A stretch of DNA of 64,000 nucleotides from the NCBI GenBank assembly GCA_025350815.1, contig JANXXE010000113.1:1-64000 (forward strand). The letters are read 5' to 3'. Each line of letters begins with the position of its first letter. Position 1 is the stretch's first letter. This stretch comes from Myxococcales bacterium. GTDB taxonomy: Bacteria > Myxococcota_A > Polyangia > Fen-1088. The translations under genes and the position numbers were made by a program. Positions 36,631-48,500 of the stretch are shown piece by piece. Below the pieces are notes generated by a model. It was not told where the DNA came from. It made no database searches and worked only from the letters and a program-made list of their open reading frames with translations.

Positions 36631-37653
36631 ATGCCCGATTTTCCCATCAAGATACGCGCCTGTGGAAACTTGGGACTGAACTTGCCGGTCCTGGGCCTGG
36701 GCTGCTGGGCCTTCGGCGGCGGCAGCTACTGGGGACCGCAAAGTCAGCGCGACGTCGATGCCGTTGTCCACCACGCTTTGGACGCCGGCTTGAATTACTT
36801 CGACACCGCCGAGGCGTACAACAGCGGCGACAGCGAGACATCCCTGGGCCTGGCGCTCAAGGGGGAAGGTCGCCGGACCCGCGCGATCATCGGGACCAAG
36901 GTCAGTCCCGACAACACCGCGCCGGCCACCCTGCGCGCCCATTGCGAGGCCAGCTTGCAACGCATGCAGATCGACCACATCGATCTGTACATGGTGCACT
37001 GGCCAATCAAAGACACCGGCGCGACCGTCCAGGCCTTTGACACCCTCGCTGACCTGCGTCGCGAGGGAAAAATCCGACACATCGGCGTCAGCAACTTCGG
37101 CGTCCAGCAACTGGATGCGGCGCTCGCCACCGGTGCGACCATCGCCGTCAACCAGCTGCCCTACAGCCTTCTGTCCCGCGGCATCGAACGACACATCCTG
37201 CCCCTGTGCCGCGACCAGCACATCGGCGTCATCGGCTACATGTCTTTGATGCAGGGTCTTCTGTCAGACAAGTTCCAGTCGCTCGACGAGATCCCCACCG
37301 TCCGCACGCGCAGCCGCCACTTCGCGGGCACGCGCCCGGGATCGCGCCATGGCGAAGCGGGGCTCGAGGCCGAGACGTGGGCCACCGTGCAGGCCATCCG
37401 CAAGCTTGCCAGGGCCTCTGGTGCGCCGACGTCCGATCTCGCTGTGGCGTGGTCGGCGGCGAACCCCAGCATCACTTGCACGCTGGTCGGCTGCCGCAAC
37501 AGCATGCAACTCGACGCAAATCTGCGGGCCCTCGACCTGCGCCTGGCGACCGACCTCATGGCGGGCCTGGATCAGGCGACCTGCGATCTGCGCGACAAGC
37601 TAGGCGACGGTATTGACCTGTTCCAGGGCAAAGGCGCGGGCCGGACTTTCTGA
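36631..37653 (+). CDS. Aldo/keto reductase
   Basis: 340 residues from ATG 36631; the frame is open to 36520 but the first codons overlap the permease gene. The catalytic tetrad is complete: D58 and Y63 (FDTAEAYN), K90 (IIGTKVSP) and H123 (MVHWP). The C-terminal half carries the NADPH-binding segment around TLVGCRNSMQLDANL. Reduces carbonyls with NADPH in the cytoplasm; the substrate is unknown. It lies 25 bases after the ABC permease and is the last plus-strand gene before the motility-type cluster. Confidence 0.92.
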   Translation: MPDFPIKIRACGNLGLNLPVLGLGCWAFGGGSYWGPQSQRDVDAVVHHALDAGLNYFDTAEAYNSGDSETSLGLALKGEGRRTRAIIGTKVSPDNTAPATLRAHCEASLQRMQIDHIDLYMVHWPIKDTGATVQAFDTLADLRREGKIRHIGVSNFGVQQLDAALATGATIAVNQLPYSLLSRGIERHILPLCRDQHIGVIGYMSLMQGLLSDKFQSLDEIPTVRTRSRHFAGTRPGSRHGEAGLEAETWATVQAIRKLARASGAPTSDLAVAWSAANPSITCTLVGCRNSMQLDANLRALDLRLATDLMAGLDQATCDLRDKLGDGIDLFQGKGAGRTF

Positions 37654-37665
37654 TCCGGAGATCGC

Positions 37666-37681
37666 GGGCCGCTGGCCCTTT
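37666..37681. terminator. Possible bidirectional terminator hairpin
   Basis: GGGCC-GCT-GGCCC followed by TTTA on the plus strand, between the stops of the aldo/keto reductase (37653) and the small membrane protein (37688) that converge here. The stem is only 5 bp and the T-run short, so it is a weak candidate. Confidence 0.3.
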
Positions 37682-37687
37682 ACGATT

Positions 37688-37921
37688 TCAGCCCAGGCGC
37701 CGCTGCGCGTTCAGGGTCGATACCAGCAAGAACAGGCCCATGATGACCCAGATAATCCCCCACATGATGTGGCGCTTCTGATCGCGCGAGCGTGGCATCA
37801 GTCCCTCGTCGATGTTCTTCTCGCGCTTGCGCCAGCCGAAAAAATAGGCGCGAAGCCCGCCGAATCCGACCAGCATCACGCCAAGGGCATAAAATAGTAT
37901 CGGTGGAATCTCTAGATTCAT
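37688..37921 (-). CDS. Small two-helix membrane protein at the end of the motility-type operon
   Basis: 77 residues. Helix 1 is PPILFYALGVMLVGFGGLRA, followed by a basic cytoplasmic-looking loop (FGWRKREKNIDEGLMPRSRD) and helix 2 (HIMWGIIWVIMGLFLLVST). The start lies 1 base after the RNase Y-like stop, so it is cotranscribed. No family recognised. Confidence 0.7.
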   Translation of the reverse strand: MNLEIPPILFYALGVMLVGFGGLRAYFFGWRKREKNIDEGLMPRSRDQKRHIMWGIIWVIMGLFLLVSTLNAQRRLG

Positions 37922-37922
37922 C

Positions 37923-39515
37923 TCAGTTGGCGTTCTCGACGGCCTTGAATTCGCGAATCACGGTCACACGAATCTGCCCCGGAAAGGTCATCTCGCGCGA
38001 GATGGTGTCGGCGATTTCAGAAGACAGCTTCACCGCCGCCAGATCGTCCATTCTTTCCTGCTTCACGTACACGCGCACCTCGCGCCCGCCCTGCACGGCG
38101 AAAGCCTCGGCCACGCCCTGAAAGCCACGCGTGATGCGCTCGAGATCGCCCAGCTTGGCGGCATAGTTGTCGTCCATCTGCCGCCGCGCCCCCGGCCGGG
38201 CCCCGGACATGGCATCCGCCGCGGCCACCAGATACGCGTACGGACTGGCGAAGGGCTCGTCGGTGTGATGGGCGCCGATGGCATTTGCGACGATCTCAGT
38301 TTCACCGAGGCGCCGCGCATAGTCCGCACCTATGACCGCGTGCGAGCCGTCGAGCTCGTGCGTCAGCGCCTTGCCGATGTCGTGCATCAGCGCAGCCCGG
38401 CGCGCGACTTTCAGATTCAGGCCCAGTTCCTCGGCCATCATCCCGCACAGCAAAGCCGCCTCAATCGCGTGCTTCCACTGATTCTGGGTAAAACTGGTCC
38501 TGTAGTTCAGCCGACCCACCAGCTTCACGATGTCAGGGTGCGCACGCGGAATCTCCAGCACCGAGAAGGCCCTTCGACCGAGATCCGCGACTTCCCGGTC
38601 GAGGCCCCCGGCGATATCGCGCGCCATGCGGGTCACGGCGTCGCCCGTCAGTCCCGGCCGCTTCAGCATGCCAGCCAGGCAGCGCCGCGCCACCTCCTTG
38701 CCAACGCCATCAAGTCCCTCCAACCGAACCGCGTCCTGGGTTTCGGCCAGCGTCAACTTGACGTTGGACACCGCTTCGATCAGTTGCAGATCCTCGACGG
38801 CGATGGCCGGGCGACCGTCGCGGGGCGCGCCGATACCGATGTTCGACAGGTGCCTCTCGGTGAGGTAGTGCCCCGAGAAACGCCCCACAGAAATGCCCAT
38901 CACCCGCACGGCGCGCCGGGATTGCTCGGGATCGTTCGTGGATTGTTCGATCAGCCGCAGCGCATTCGCGGCCTGGCCCCGCACCTCCTCTCGCTCGGCT
39001 TCCAACAGCGTCGGGCGCAGGGCGTCGGCCGTCTGTCCCGCGGCACCTTCCAAAAGGGCGCGTGCCTGCTTCATCGATGACGCCAGGTCCTGACGGCTGG
39101 CCGCCGCCTGGGCGTGGTGGGCCGCCAAGGGATCCGCGGCCCGCGCCAGCCGCACCCGCGCATCCTCGACCTGCCGCAGGCCCGCGTCCGTGGCCGCCTG
39201 CCGCCTCAGCAACGCCGATTCCTTCTGCGACAGGTCCAGCAGCCGCCGAGCCAGCAGCGACTCAGCCTCGGTCCGCAAGGCCATGGCGTCCTCGCGCGCC
39301 CCGATATCCGCCTCGCGCAGCGTTGCCAGGCGTTCGCCATCGGCCTGGGCCCGGATCCGCGCCGCCTCGAATTCGGCCGCGGCCAGCGCCTGGACGTGGG
39401 CGCGGCCGCGACGGCTTAGCCGGGCAACCAGCCATCCCGACAGGCCGCCGACCAGTAGGCCGACGCCCACCGTGAGGGCCCCTAGCGCCAGCCCTGACAT
39501 GGTCCCCAGCGCCAT
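37923..39515 (-). CDS. rny: RNase Y-like membrane endoribonuclease, KH domain divergent
   Basis: 530 residues. N-terminal membrane helix (residues 7-31), coiled coil (about 38-190), a KH-like region (about 205-280) and an HD domain with H349, HD pair H378-D379 (ALMHDIGKALTHELDGSHAV). The segment from YRTSFTQNQWKHAIEAALL to the HD motif matches RNase Y closely. The KH region, however, lacks the usual GREGRN (GxxG) RNA-binding loop and reads instead APRDGRPAIAVEDLQLIEAV. The ATG directly follows the agmK-like stop (39516), so the two are translated together. In other bacteria RNase Y initiates mRNA decay; the operon link to a gliding-type cluster is unusual. Confidence 0.8.
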   Translation of the reverse strand: MALGTMSGLALGALTVGVGLLVGGLSGWLVARLSRRGRAHVQALAAAEFEAARIRAQADGERLATLREADIGAREDAMALRTEAESLLARRLLDLSQKESALLRRQAATDAGLRQVEDARVRLARAADPLAAHHAQAAASRQDLASSMKQARALLEGAAGQTADALRPTLLEAEREEVRGQAANALRLIEQSTNDPEQSRRAVRVMGISVGRFSGHYLTERHLSNIGIGAPRDGRPAIAVEDLQLIEAVSNVKLTLAETQDAVRLEGLDGVGKEVARRCLAGMLKRPGLTGDAVTRMARDIAGGLDREVADLGRRAFSVLEIPRAHPDIVKLVGRLNYRTSFTQNQWKHAIEAALLCGMMAEELGLNLKVARRAALMHDIGKALTHELDGSHAVIGADYARRLGETEIVANAIGAHHTDEPFASPYAYLVAAADAMSGARPGARRQMDDNYAAKLGDLERITRGFQGVAEAFAVQGGREVRVYVKQERMDDLAAVKLSSEIADTISREMTFPGQIRVTVIREFKAVENAN

Positions 39516-42500
39516 CTACGCGATCGTCAGCCCGAGATGCTCGCGCAGGCCGAAGTACTCGTCGGAAACGCCCCACTGGATGAGGTCGCGAATCTTTTCC
39601 TTCGGGTCGACGCTGCCTACGGTAATCGGTTCGGACTGGATGGCCCGCGCGGCGATCTCCAAATCGCCACACATCAGGAACCCAGCCCGCGACGACGTGT
39701 AGTCGACGGCGTTGGCCCATTTGTGCAGATCGGCCTCGGCCTTGGTCGCCAGGAACCGCTGCACCACCACGCCCAGTTGCTCGTGCAGCTGCGGCGGCAC
39801 CAGTTTGCGCAAAAGGTCGGTGTATTGCGCCACCGGCTGCTGCAAGTCAGGCTTGATGGGGATCTGCGGCTGCACCAGCCGCAACGCCGCCAGGAAGACC
39901 ACCTTCAATTCGGCCACCGTTGGAACAACGTGTGGCCAGCGCACGAAGTGCTCGGGGCGCATCAGCGTCAGCTTCTTGCCGATGAAATACGCCAGCTCCT
40001 TCTCTTGCCGACCCTGCAGCAGGTTCGACCCGACCACGAACGAAGGCAATAGCTGCGCCTTTTCACGGGCGTTCGCCATGTCCAGCTCGCCGGGCGACTC
40101 CGGCCTCAAATACAGTTCCGGTTGCGGCACACCCAGCACCTGGCTGACGTAGTTGAAAACCTTGGTGAACAGGAGCTGATCGGTTCCTGGATCCCGGCGG
40201 TCCTTGCGCTTGAGCCCCCAATCCTTGTGCTCACGGGCCCGAACCGCCGCCACCGACTGACTGACTGCCGCGAACACGTGGGAAATGAAGCGATCCTCGT
40301 CGGGGTGGTAAAGGCTCTTCTGCCACAGCTCCTCGGTCAGACGTGCCCGCGCACGTGCGAAGGTCTTGGCCTTCCATTGTTCGTGGAATTTCTGTTCCTC
40401 GGCATCCGCCTGCCGCAGGAACGTCAAGCCCGCCGTGGCACACCAGGCGCGATCGTACTGGTTCAGTTCCAGGTACAGCCGCCGCAACGTCTTGAGATAG
40501 CCACCAATCTGGCCAAAATCTTGTGATTGCTTGATGAGGAAACGGTATTCCTTGACCGCCTTGTCATAGAAATCCGGCCCCGACATCTGGTACAGCTCGG
40601 CCAGGATCTGGTGCCGCGGCAGCGACGCTTCGGGATCCAATTTCACGCACACCTCGAACGCTTCCGTCGCGGCCGGGTAGTTCTTCAGGCGCGATCGGTA
40701 GATCTCACCCAGCGCGTGCCACAGGGCAACCTGCGTCGCGCGCTTCTCCGGGGCAACCTCTTGCCCCATCCGTTTGATCATCCGGCGGTAGCTGCGCTCC
40801 TGGTTCTTCCAGTCCTTCTTCGCAGTCATGATCTTGTCGATCCGCTCGAAGACCTTCAGATTGTCGGGGTCCTGATCCAGGGCCTGGTTGTAGAACTCGA
40901 CCGCTTCATCGGCCGAGTGCAGCTCGTAGTTGGTGATGTTGCCGGCCGCCTCCAGGTACTTGGCGCGCACCTTGCCCTGCTCGACCCCGGCCAGGCGCAG
41001 CAAAATCTCCACCGCCTTCTTCCATTGCTTGGTCTCGGTGAAGAGATCCAGCACGTCGTGCAGCAGATTGTGGGCGGCAGGCTTGATCTCCAGCGCTTCC
41101 AGATAGGCCGCAATCGCCTTCTGCGGATTCTTCAGCTGCTCTTTGTAAATCCGGATGATTTGCTCGTAGACAGCCAGCTTCTCGTCGGCGTCCGCCGTGT
41201 GACCCAGGAACGCCCGCTTCTGGCGAATGACCGCCTCAAAGTCGCCGGCCTGCGTGTAGATCTCCGTCAAGGCATCCAATGTGGGACGGTGCCCGGGCTC
41301 GATCTCCAGAACCTTGTCGAACATGTTGATGGCCTTGGCGCGCTCGCCGACCTTCAGCTTGATCTGCCCAATCCGGTGGAAGATGCCGACGATTTCGCCG
41401 TCGTTCTGGGCCTCCCGGTGGTGCACCAAGATCGTCTGGTACAGCTTGAACGCATCGTCCCACTGCTCGCGTCGGAACAGCAGCGCCGCGCGGTCCAGCA
41501 ACGTCGGCAGATGCGTGGCGTCCAGATCGTAGGCTTGCTTGTAGTACCGCAGCGCCTTGTCGCCATCGCCCAGCTGGTCGGCCGCTTTCGCCAGCCGGTA
41601 ATACATCAGGTTCAGATCGCGATTGACCTTCCGATCGCTCTTCCGAACCAACATCTCCAGCAGTGGCACCAGCCGCGCCCATTCTCCGCGCTGAAAATAG
41701 ATCGCGGACAGCGGCTCGGCCGCCTCGACGTGCTCCGGATCCAGCTGCAGCGTGCGCGCGAACAAATCGGCGGCCCCCGCCTCGTCCCCCAGATCGCCCT
41801 GCATGATCTTCCCTGCCTCGAACAGCAGGCGCGTCTTTTCCAGCGTGTTTTGCGTGTGCGCTTCGGCACGCACCATCAACTGCGCCGCCTTCATCGAATC
41901 GCCGCGCCGCTTGTACAGGTTCAGCAGCGACAGCATGCTGGGCACGTGCGAGGGATCGAGCGCCAGAGCCTCCAGCAGACGCTCCTCGGCCTGCTCGGGC
42001 ACCCGCATCTGTTCGTCGTAGATCTTGCCCATGCGGTAGTGCAGGTCGACCTTTTCGCGCGGCTCGGCCGTGCCCACCAGGCGCTGCATGACATTCACCG
42101 CGCGCTCCCACTGCTCGGTGTGCTCGTATAGCTTGGCAAGGCCCCGCAAGGACGCGACGTGGTCGGCGTCGAAGGTCAGAACGTCGTTGTACGCCTCGAT
42201 GGCGTGCTCCGGATCCTGCAACTCGTCCTCGTAGACCTTGCCCATCCGGTTGTAAAGCTCGGTCCGCTCGGCCGGATCCTCGGCCACGTAGATGTGCTTG
42301 CGATAGTTTTCCGCCAGGGCATCCCAGCGACGCTCTGTCCGATACAGGCGTTCCAGATCGCGGTACGCCTTCTGGTTCGCGTCGTCGATAAGCAGAATCT
42401 TCTGCAGGTAGTCGATGGCCCTGTCGGCCTTGCCGAACTGTTCCTCCCAGACGGTGGCCATCCGTTGGTACAGGCCCACCCGATCCTCGTCCGAGCCTGT

Positions 42501-45500
42501 GACCTCGAGCTGATGCTCGATCGTATCGAGATACAGCTCCATCTTGCCGGTCTTTTCGTAAAGACGCTCCAGCGCCTTCAACGCCTGAAGATTCTGCGGG
42601 TCGACAGTCAACACCTCGCGGAAGGCCTCGATCGCGCGATCGTTGTCGCCCAGACGTTCCTCCCACAGTTCACCGACCTGCAGGCGCATCTTCACGGCGA
42701 TTTCGCCGTCGTCGACGGTGTGCGACTTCTTGCTCAGCACCTCGACCAGGCGATCCCAGGCCTGCGTCCGCCGGTACAGGCGCTCCAGGGCCTCGATGGC
42801 CGGCAGGCATCTGTCGTCGGCGTCCAGCGCCTGCTGGTAGGCGATTGTCGCCTGCGCGCCGTCGCCAATCTGCGACTCGTAGGTCGCTGCCAGCGCCAGC
42901 AGGGTCTCCACCCGCCGTTCACCGTCCGTCTCGACCTCAGCGTGGCGGGTCAGCGCCGACACCAACTCGCGCCAGTGCGAGCCCTTTCGGTAGAAATCCT
43001 CAAGGGCGGACAGCGCGCCGATGTGCCCACCGTCAAGTGCCAGGGCCTGACTGGCGGACGCCACCGCGTACTCCAGATGCCCCAGGGCCGAATCGTACCA
43101 GCGGCCAATCTTCACCCACAGATCGGCGGCCTGCTTGGCGTCCGGGATCCCCTGCACCACCTGCGTGTAGTCCGACAACAGCTCGTTCCACTTGCCCGCC
43201 ACCGTCGCAAGACGTTCCAGCTCCTTCGCCACGGTGTCGTTCGAGTAGTCCTCGCGAAAAGCCGCTTGCAGCGTCACGAACGCACTTTCGCGATCGTCCA
43301 GCTGGGTCTCGTAGGTCTCTGCTACCTGGCACAGAAGGCTGATGCGTTCCTTCGGCTCGGCGACAAATTCGGTCCGCGCCAGCAACAGCTCGATGAGCCG
43401 CATCCAGCTTTTGCGCTGGCGGTACAGTTGTTCGACCTCGGCGGATGCCGTGGCGTTGCCGGGATCGATGGCCAACACGCGCTCGTAAACTTCCGCGGCC
43501 GCGCCACCGTCGCCGATCTTTTCGGACCAGATGCTGGCGACCTGCATCAGAACATCGACCTGTTCGTCGGGCGTGGTCAGCGCCGCCGAACGACGTTCCA
43601 GCACCTCGACGCACTCTTCCCAGCGCGCCTCCTGCGTGAACAGTGTCTCCAGCGCCGCCAGGGCCCGGAAGTCCCGGGAATCCAGCTCCAGCACCATGCG
43701 CCACGCGCGGATCGCGGCATCGGTCCGCATCAGCGTGCCGCCCTCGATCTCGCCGAGCTGCGAATACAGATCCTTCAAACTCTCGGGACCCAGAGCCGCG
43801 CTGCCCAGATCGATCAGGCTCTGGAGGGTCTCGGACAATTCCTCCCACGCGCCGGCGCTGCGGTAGTTCTCGGCAATCGCCCGCAGGGCCTCCACGTCGC
43901 TCGGATCAATCGCCAGCACATGCTGCCAGCATTCAAGGGCATTGCGCTCGCGCGACAGCTTCTCGCCCCAGACACGCCCCAGGCGCTTGTAGACGGGGAT
44001 CTTGACCATCGGCTCGTCGGTCGCACGGATCTGCAGATCCAGCACCTCCGTCAGTTCGCGCCACTCGGACGCCTGCTCGTGCAGATCGGCCAGGGCCGAC
44101 AGCGCCAGCGGATCGGCGCCGCGCAAATCCAGCACCTTCTGCCACAGTTCCACGGCACGCTGGGGTTGGCCGAAGACCTCCGAAGCGATGCGCGCCATCC
44201 GCGCGTAACAGTCCGACATGGCCTGGTCGCCCGGTGCGATGTCCAGCGTCTTCTCGTAGATCCCGAACAGGTCTTCCCAGCGCTCGGCGCGGAAATACAG
44301 TTTCTCCAGCGCCTCCAACGCCTCCGGCGAGCGCGATTCCTGTTCAAGCACAGCCAGGTAGCTGGCGGTCGCACCCGCCGCGTCGTCCAGTACGTCGGCC
44401 TGCAGTCGTCCAAGGCGCAGGTACATGCCGACCAGTTCCTTCGAATCATCCGTTATGGCGATGCGTCGGCGCAGTACCTGGCCAAGCTCGTCGAAGGTCC
44501 CCTGCTTGTCGTAGATGCGATCAAGGAAGGCCAGCGCCAGGGCGTCCTGGGGGTGCTCTTCCAGTACCTGGACGAGGACCTCCTCGGCACGGGCCAAATC
44601 CGCCAGATCCGTTTCGAAGACCGCCGCAAGCCGCAACAGCGCATCCCGACGCGCCGCCGGATCGCGCAGGTTCGCCGCCCCCTCCAGCATGGTGCTCACG
44701 AACCCGTCCCACTGCCGCGTCACCCGCGCCAGCCGCAGCAACTCGTCCAGCGATTGCTCCGACGACGCGTTCTCGACGACGGCCTTGGACCACCAGTCGA
44801 ACGCCGCGACCTGGTCCAGCAGCTTGTTCTCGGCCAGATCGGCCAGGCGTCGCAGCAGATTTTGACGCTCGTCCGGATCCGTCAGGCGCCCCAGCTCCAG
44901 CTGGTAAACGTCGACCAGCTTGTCCCATTCCTCGCCCGTGCGGTACAGGGGCTCCAGCACCTGGGCGATCTCCGCCTGCAGGGATCCGCCCACCAGCATG
45001 CGCTCCAGTGCCGCGCGCGTTTCGCGGTGGTTGGGATCGGCCAGCAGCACTTCCTGGTAGGACTCGACCGCCTTCGGCAAATCACCCACCGCCAACTCTA
45101 GAATCTGCGCCAACCGGAAGGTCAGCTCGATGATTTCCGCCTCGGTGCCGGCCAACCGCGTTTCCCGTCGCAGAACCTCGACCAGCTCGGGCCAGCTCTG
45201 GGTAGACGTGTACAGACGGTCGAGGGCAACCAAACCATCTCGGCGATCGGGCTCCGCGTCCGAGACGCGCCGGTAGGCCGTGACGGCCTTGTCAGGCTCG
45301 CGGGTTTCTTCCTCGTAGATGCGCGCCGTGCGCATCAGCATCTCGACCTGGATGCGGGTGTCCAGTATGTGCCCGATCTCCGCTTCGTAAACCGCCGCCA
45401 AGTCGGCCCAGCGCACGGTGATCTCGGCCAGGCGTTCCAGATGGGCCACAACGTCCGTGTTGGACGGATCCAGATGCAGGGCCCTGCAATAGGCATCGAA

Positions 45501-48500
45501 CGCCGCATCGACGTTGGACAGGCGCCGTTCATTGAGCGCCGCGATCCGGTTCAGCAGGTCAATCTTGCGCGGCACATCGTCCGTGCTCTTGACCATCACC
45601 TCGTAGACCACCACCACCCGATCCCATTCGCCGGCCGTCTCGTAGATGGGCTCCAGCACCTGCGCCGCCAACAGGGCCGCCTCCGGCTCCTGCGTGCCCG
45701 TCATCATGGACTCAAGCGCCGCCAGGGTTGGCTCGTGCGTCGGCTCCATCATCAGGACCTGCCGGTAGGCCTCGGTCGCACGTGCCAGATCCTTCAGTTT
45801 CGTCCGCCACAGCTCGCCGATGCGGAAACGCAGCGACACCACCTCTGCCGAAGACGGCGAAAGCTCGGTCTGCCGTTCCAGCACCGACAGCAGGTCGTAC
45901 CAGCGCTCTGTCTGCAGGTACAGGCGATCCAGGGCTTGAACGGCCGCGGCATCATCGGGATCAATGTCCAGGATCGACGTATAGGTTTCGATGGCGCGTT
46001 CGGGGTTCGAAAGCTCGCGGTCGTACACCTGCCCAAGAACAAACAGCGTTCGCTTCTTGTCGCCCGGATCGCTGGCCAGCTCGGCCTTGCGCGCGTAAAT
46101 GTCCTTCAGATCGCTCCACCGCGATAGACGCACGTACAGGCGTTCGAGGTTATCGAGCGCGACCGCGTCCGAGGAATCGATGTCGAGAATGCGCCGAAAC
46201 ACCTCGATGGCATTCTCGGGCGCCTCCAGGACCTCTTCATAGACCTGTGCTGCCTTGAAGCCCAGCTCCTTGCGCTCGGCAACGTCATCCAGCATCCCCA
46301 TCTTGCGCTGGTACAGCTGCACCAGCTGCGCGTAGTCCCCGCCCCGCGTCCAGATACGTTCAAGCGCGTTGGCCGCGTCCAGATCTCGGGGGGCGACCTG
46401 CAAAGCCGCCAGGTAGGCCTTGGCGGCCTGGTCATCGCGTCCCAGTTCCTGTTCGGCCAGCGCCGCGATCTTGTGGTACAGGCTGCGCCGCAGCTCGTCC
46501 TCGCCCACCGCTTCGACAAGCGAGGTGTAGCGCGCGACAAGATCTTCCAGCCGCCCCAACACGCGGGCCAGCCGCTCGATGCGCCGCTGCGTCTCGGCTT
46601 CGAGCGGATTTTCGACCAGCGCCCGTCCCAGCGCCTCGTAGGCCTTGTCCGGATCGTCACAGCCGTCCTCGTAGCCGACCGCAATCTCCTGCAGAAGTTC
46701 GATCTTGCGGACCCCGTCGGCCGTGTGGCGGACCTCCGTTTCCAGGACCCGGATCAGATTCGCGAAATCGCCGCGACTTCGATAAACGGGCTCCAGCATC
46801 TGCGCGACGGTCAGCTCGTACTTCGCGTTCGGTAGCAGCCGTTCCAGCGCCGCCACGGTCTCCTCGTGCCCCGGGTCGATCTCCAGCAACTGGCGGTAGC
46901 TGTCAATGGCCGACACGACATCGCCCAGCTTCTGTTCGCGCAGAAGCCCCAGTCGGCCCAACAACCCGACGATGTCGTCGGAATTCGTGGCCAGGTCGAG
47001 CTGCCGCTGCAGATTGTCAGCCAGTTCGGCGGACAGGCCCTTTTGCACAAACAAGCGATCGAGCGCGCGCAGCGCCTTCACGGAACCCGCGTTGTCTCCC
47101 AAAACCTCTCGCCACGCGGCGATGGCCTCGTCGGCCGACGACAGCATCTCCTCCCACACGGTGGCGATCCGGCCGTGGATCTCCTCCCGCTCGCCGGATG
47201 TCTGGACCAGTTCGGCTTTCTTCTTCAGCGTCTCGATCAGATCCGGCCACCGTTCGGTGCGCGTGTACAGCCGCTCCAGTGCCTCCAGCGCCGACGGATC
47301 TTGTGGCTGAATCTCCTGCGCCAGGCGAAAGAATTCGACGGCCTTGTCTGATCGGGCCAGCTTCTCGTCATAGGCCACGGCCGTCACCAACAACAGCTCG
47401 CGCTCGAGGGCGGGGGACAACTTGCGCTCGCCCCCCAGTGCCGCGCCGTAAAGCGCGACCAGGGATTCCCACTTGTTTCCGGTCCCCGCCAGATCCTCCA
47501 GCGCCAACCGCGCGTCCTGCGACGTGGGATCTTCGGTGAACGCCTGCCCGAACGCCTCGTACGCAGCATCCGCGCGCCCCGACGCCGACTCCAGTGCGCC
47601 GATGCGCAACAACAACGCCACCCGCGCCGGCGCCTTCTTGGACGCCGACAAACGAATGCGCTGGGTCTGGATCAGCCGTTCCAGATCCTGAACGGCCTCA
47701 TAAATCGGCTCAAGAGCCACCACCGCTGCCATACGCCGTTTCGAATCGTCCAGGTACGCCTCAAGGGCCGCCCGGGCCCCGGCGTGCGCGGGCTCCAGCT
47801 CCAGCGCCTCTTGGTAGGCGTCGACAGCTTCGTCCCGATCGTCGAGGTGCTGCTCGTGCACCTGACCCAGCCTGAATTTCAGCTCGGCGGACGCGGACTT
47901 GTCGTCCCCCGACAAAGACAGTTCGCGCTCGATCGTCTTGGCCAATTCGGCCCACTGCCCGGTCGTCGCGTAAAGCCGGTCCAGCGCCCGCAAGGCCACC
48001 CCCTCGCTGGGATCGGCCGCCAGAAGTGCCTGGTACAGCTCGATGGCCTTCTTGGAATCGCGAATCTCGTTCTCGTACAGGCCCGCCAGGCGCAAACGGA
48101 TCTCGCGCTTGTCGACGTCGGTTTTGGCCATCGCCAGCTTGGTGTCGTAAATGGCCAGCAGTTCCGCGTGGCGGCCGGTCGAGGCATACAGACGCTCAAG
48201 GGCAGCCAGCGCGCCTTCGTCCTTGGGCAAAAGCGCCAAAATCTGCTTGTTCCGCTCGATCGCTGTGTCGGCGTTCGCCAGCTCGCGCTCGTAGGCGCGC
48301 GCCAGCGGGACCAAAATCGGCAACGCCTCTGCCCCCTTGGTCAGGGACAGGCCCGCTTCATACGCGCGCGCCATGTCCGCCCAGTTGCCAACCTCGGGTG
48401 CCAGCCGCTCGGCCCACTGACGTGGCCAAGCCGCCAGCGGGTCCTCGGAAAACGCCTGCAACGCCAGCGCCGCCGCACCCGCCTTGTCGCCCCCAGGTGC

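Noticed and set aside
42159-45101. 980-codon plus-strand frame opposite the AgmK-like gene, and similar frames at 40527-42131 and 47784-50045
   Set aside because: Composition is that of an antisense shadow of TPR codons; no start signal or domain.
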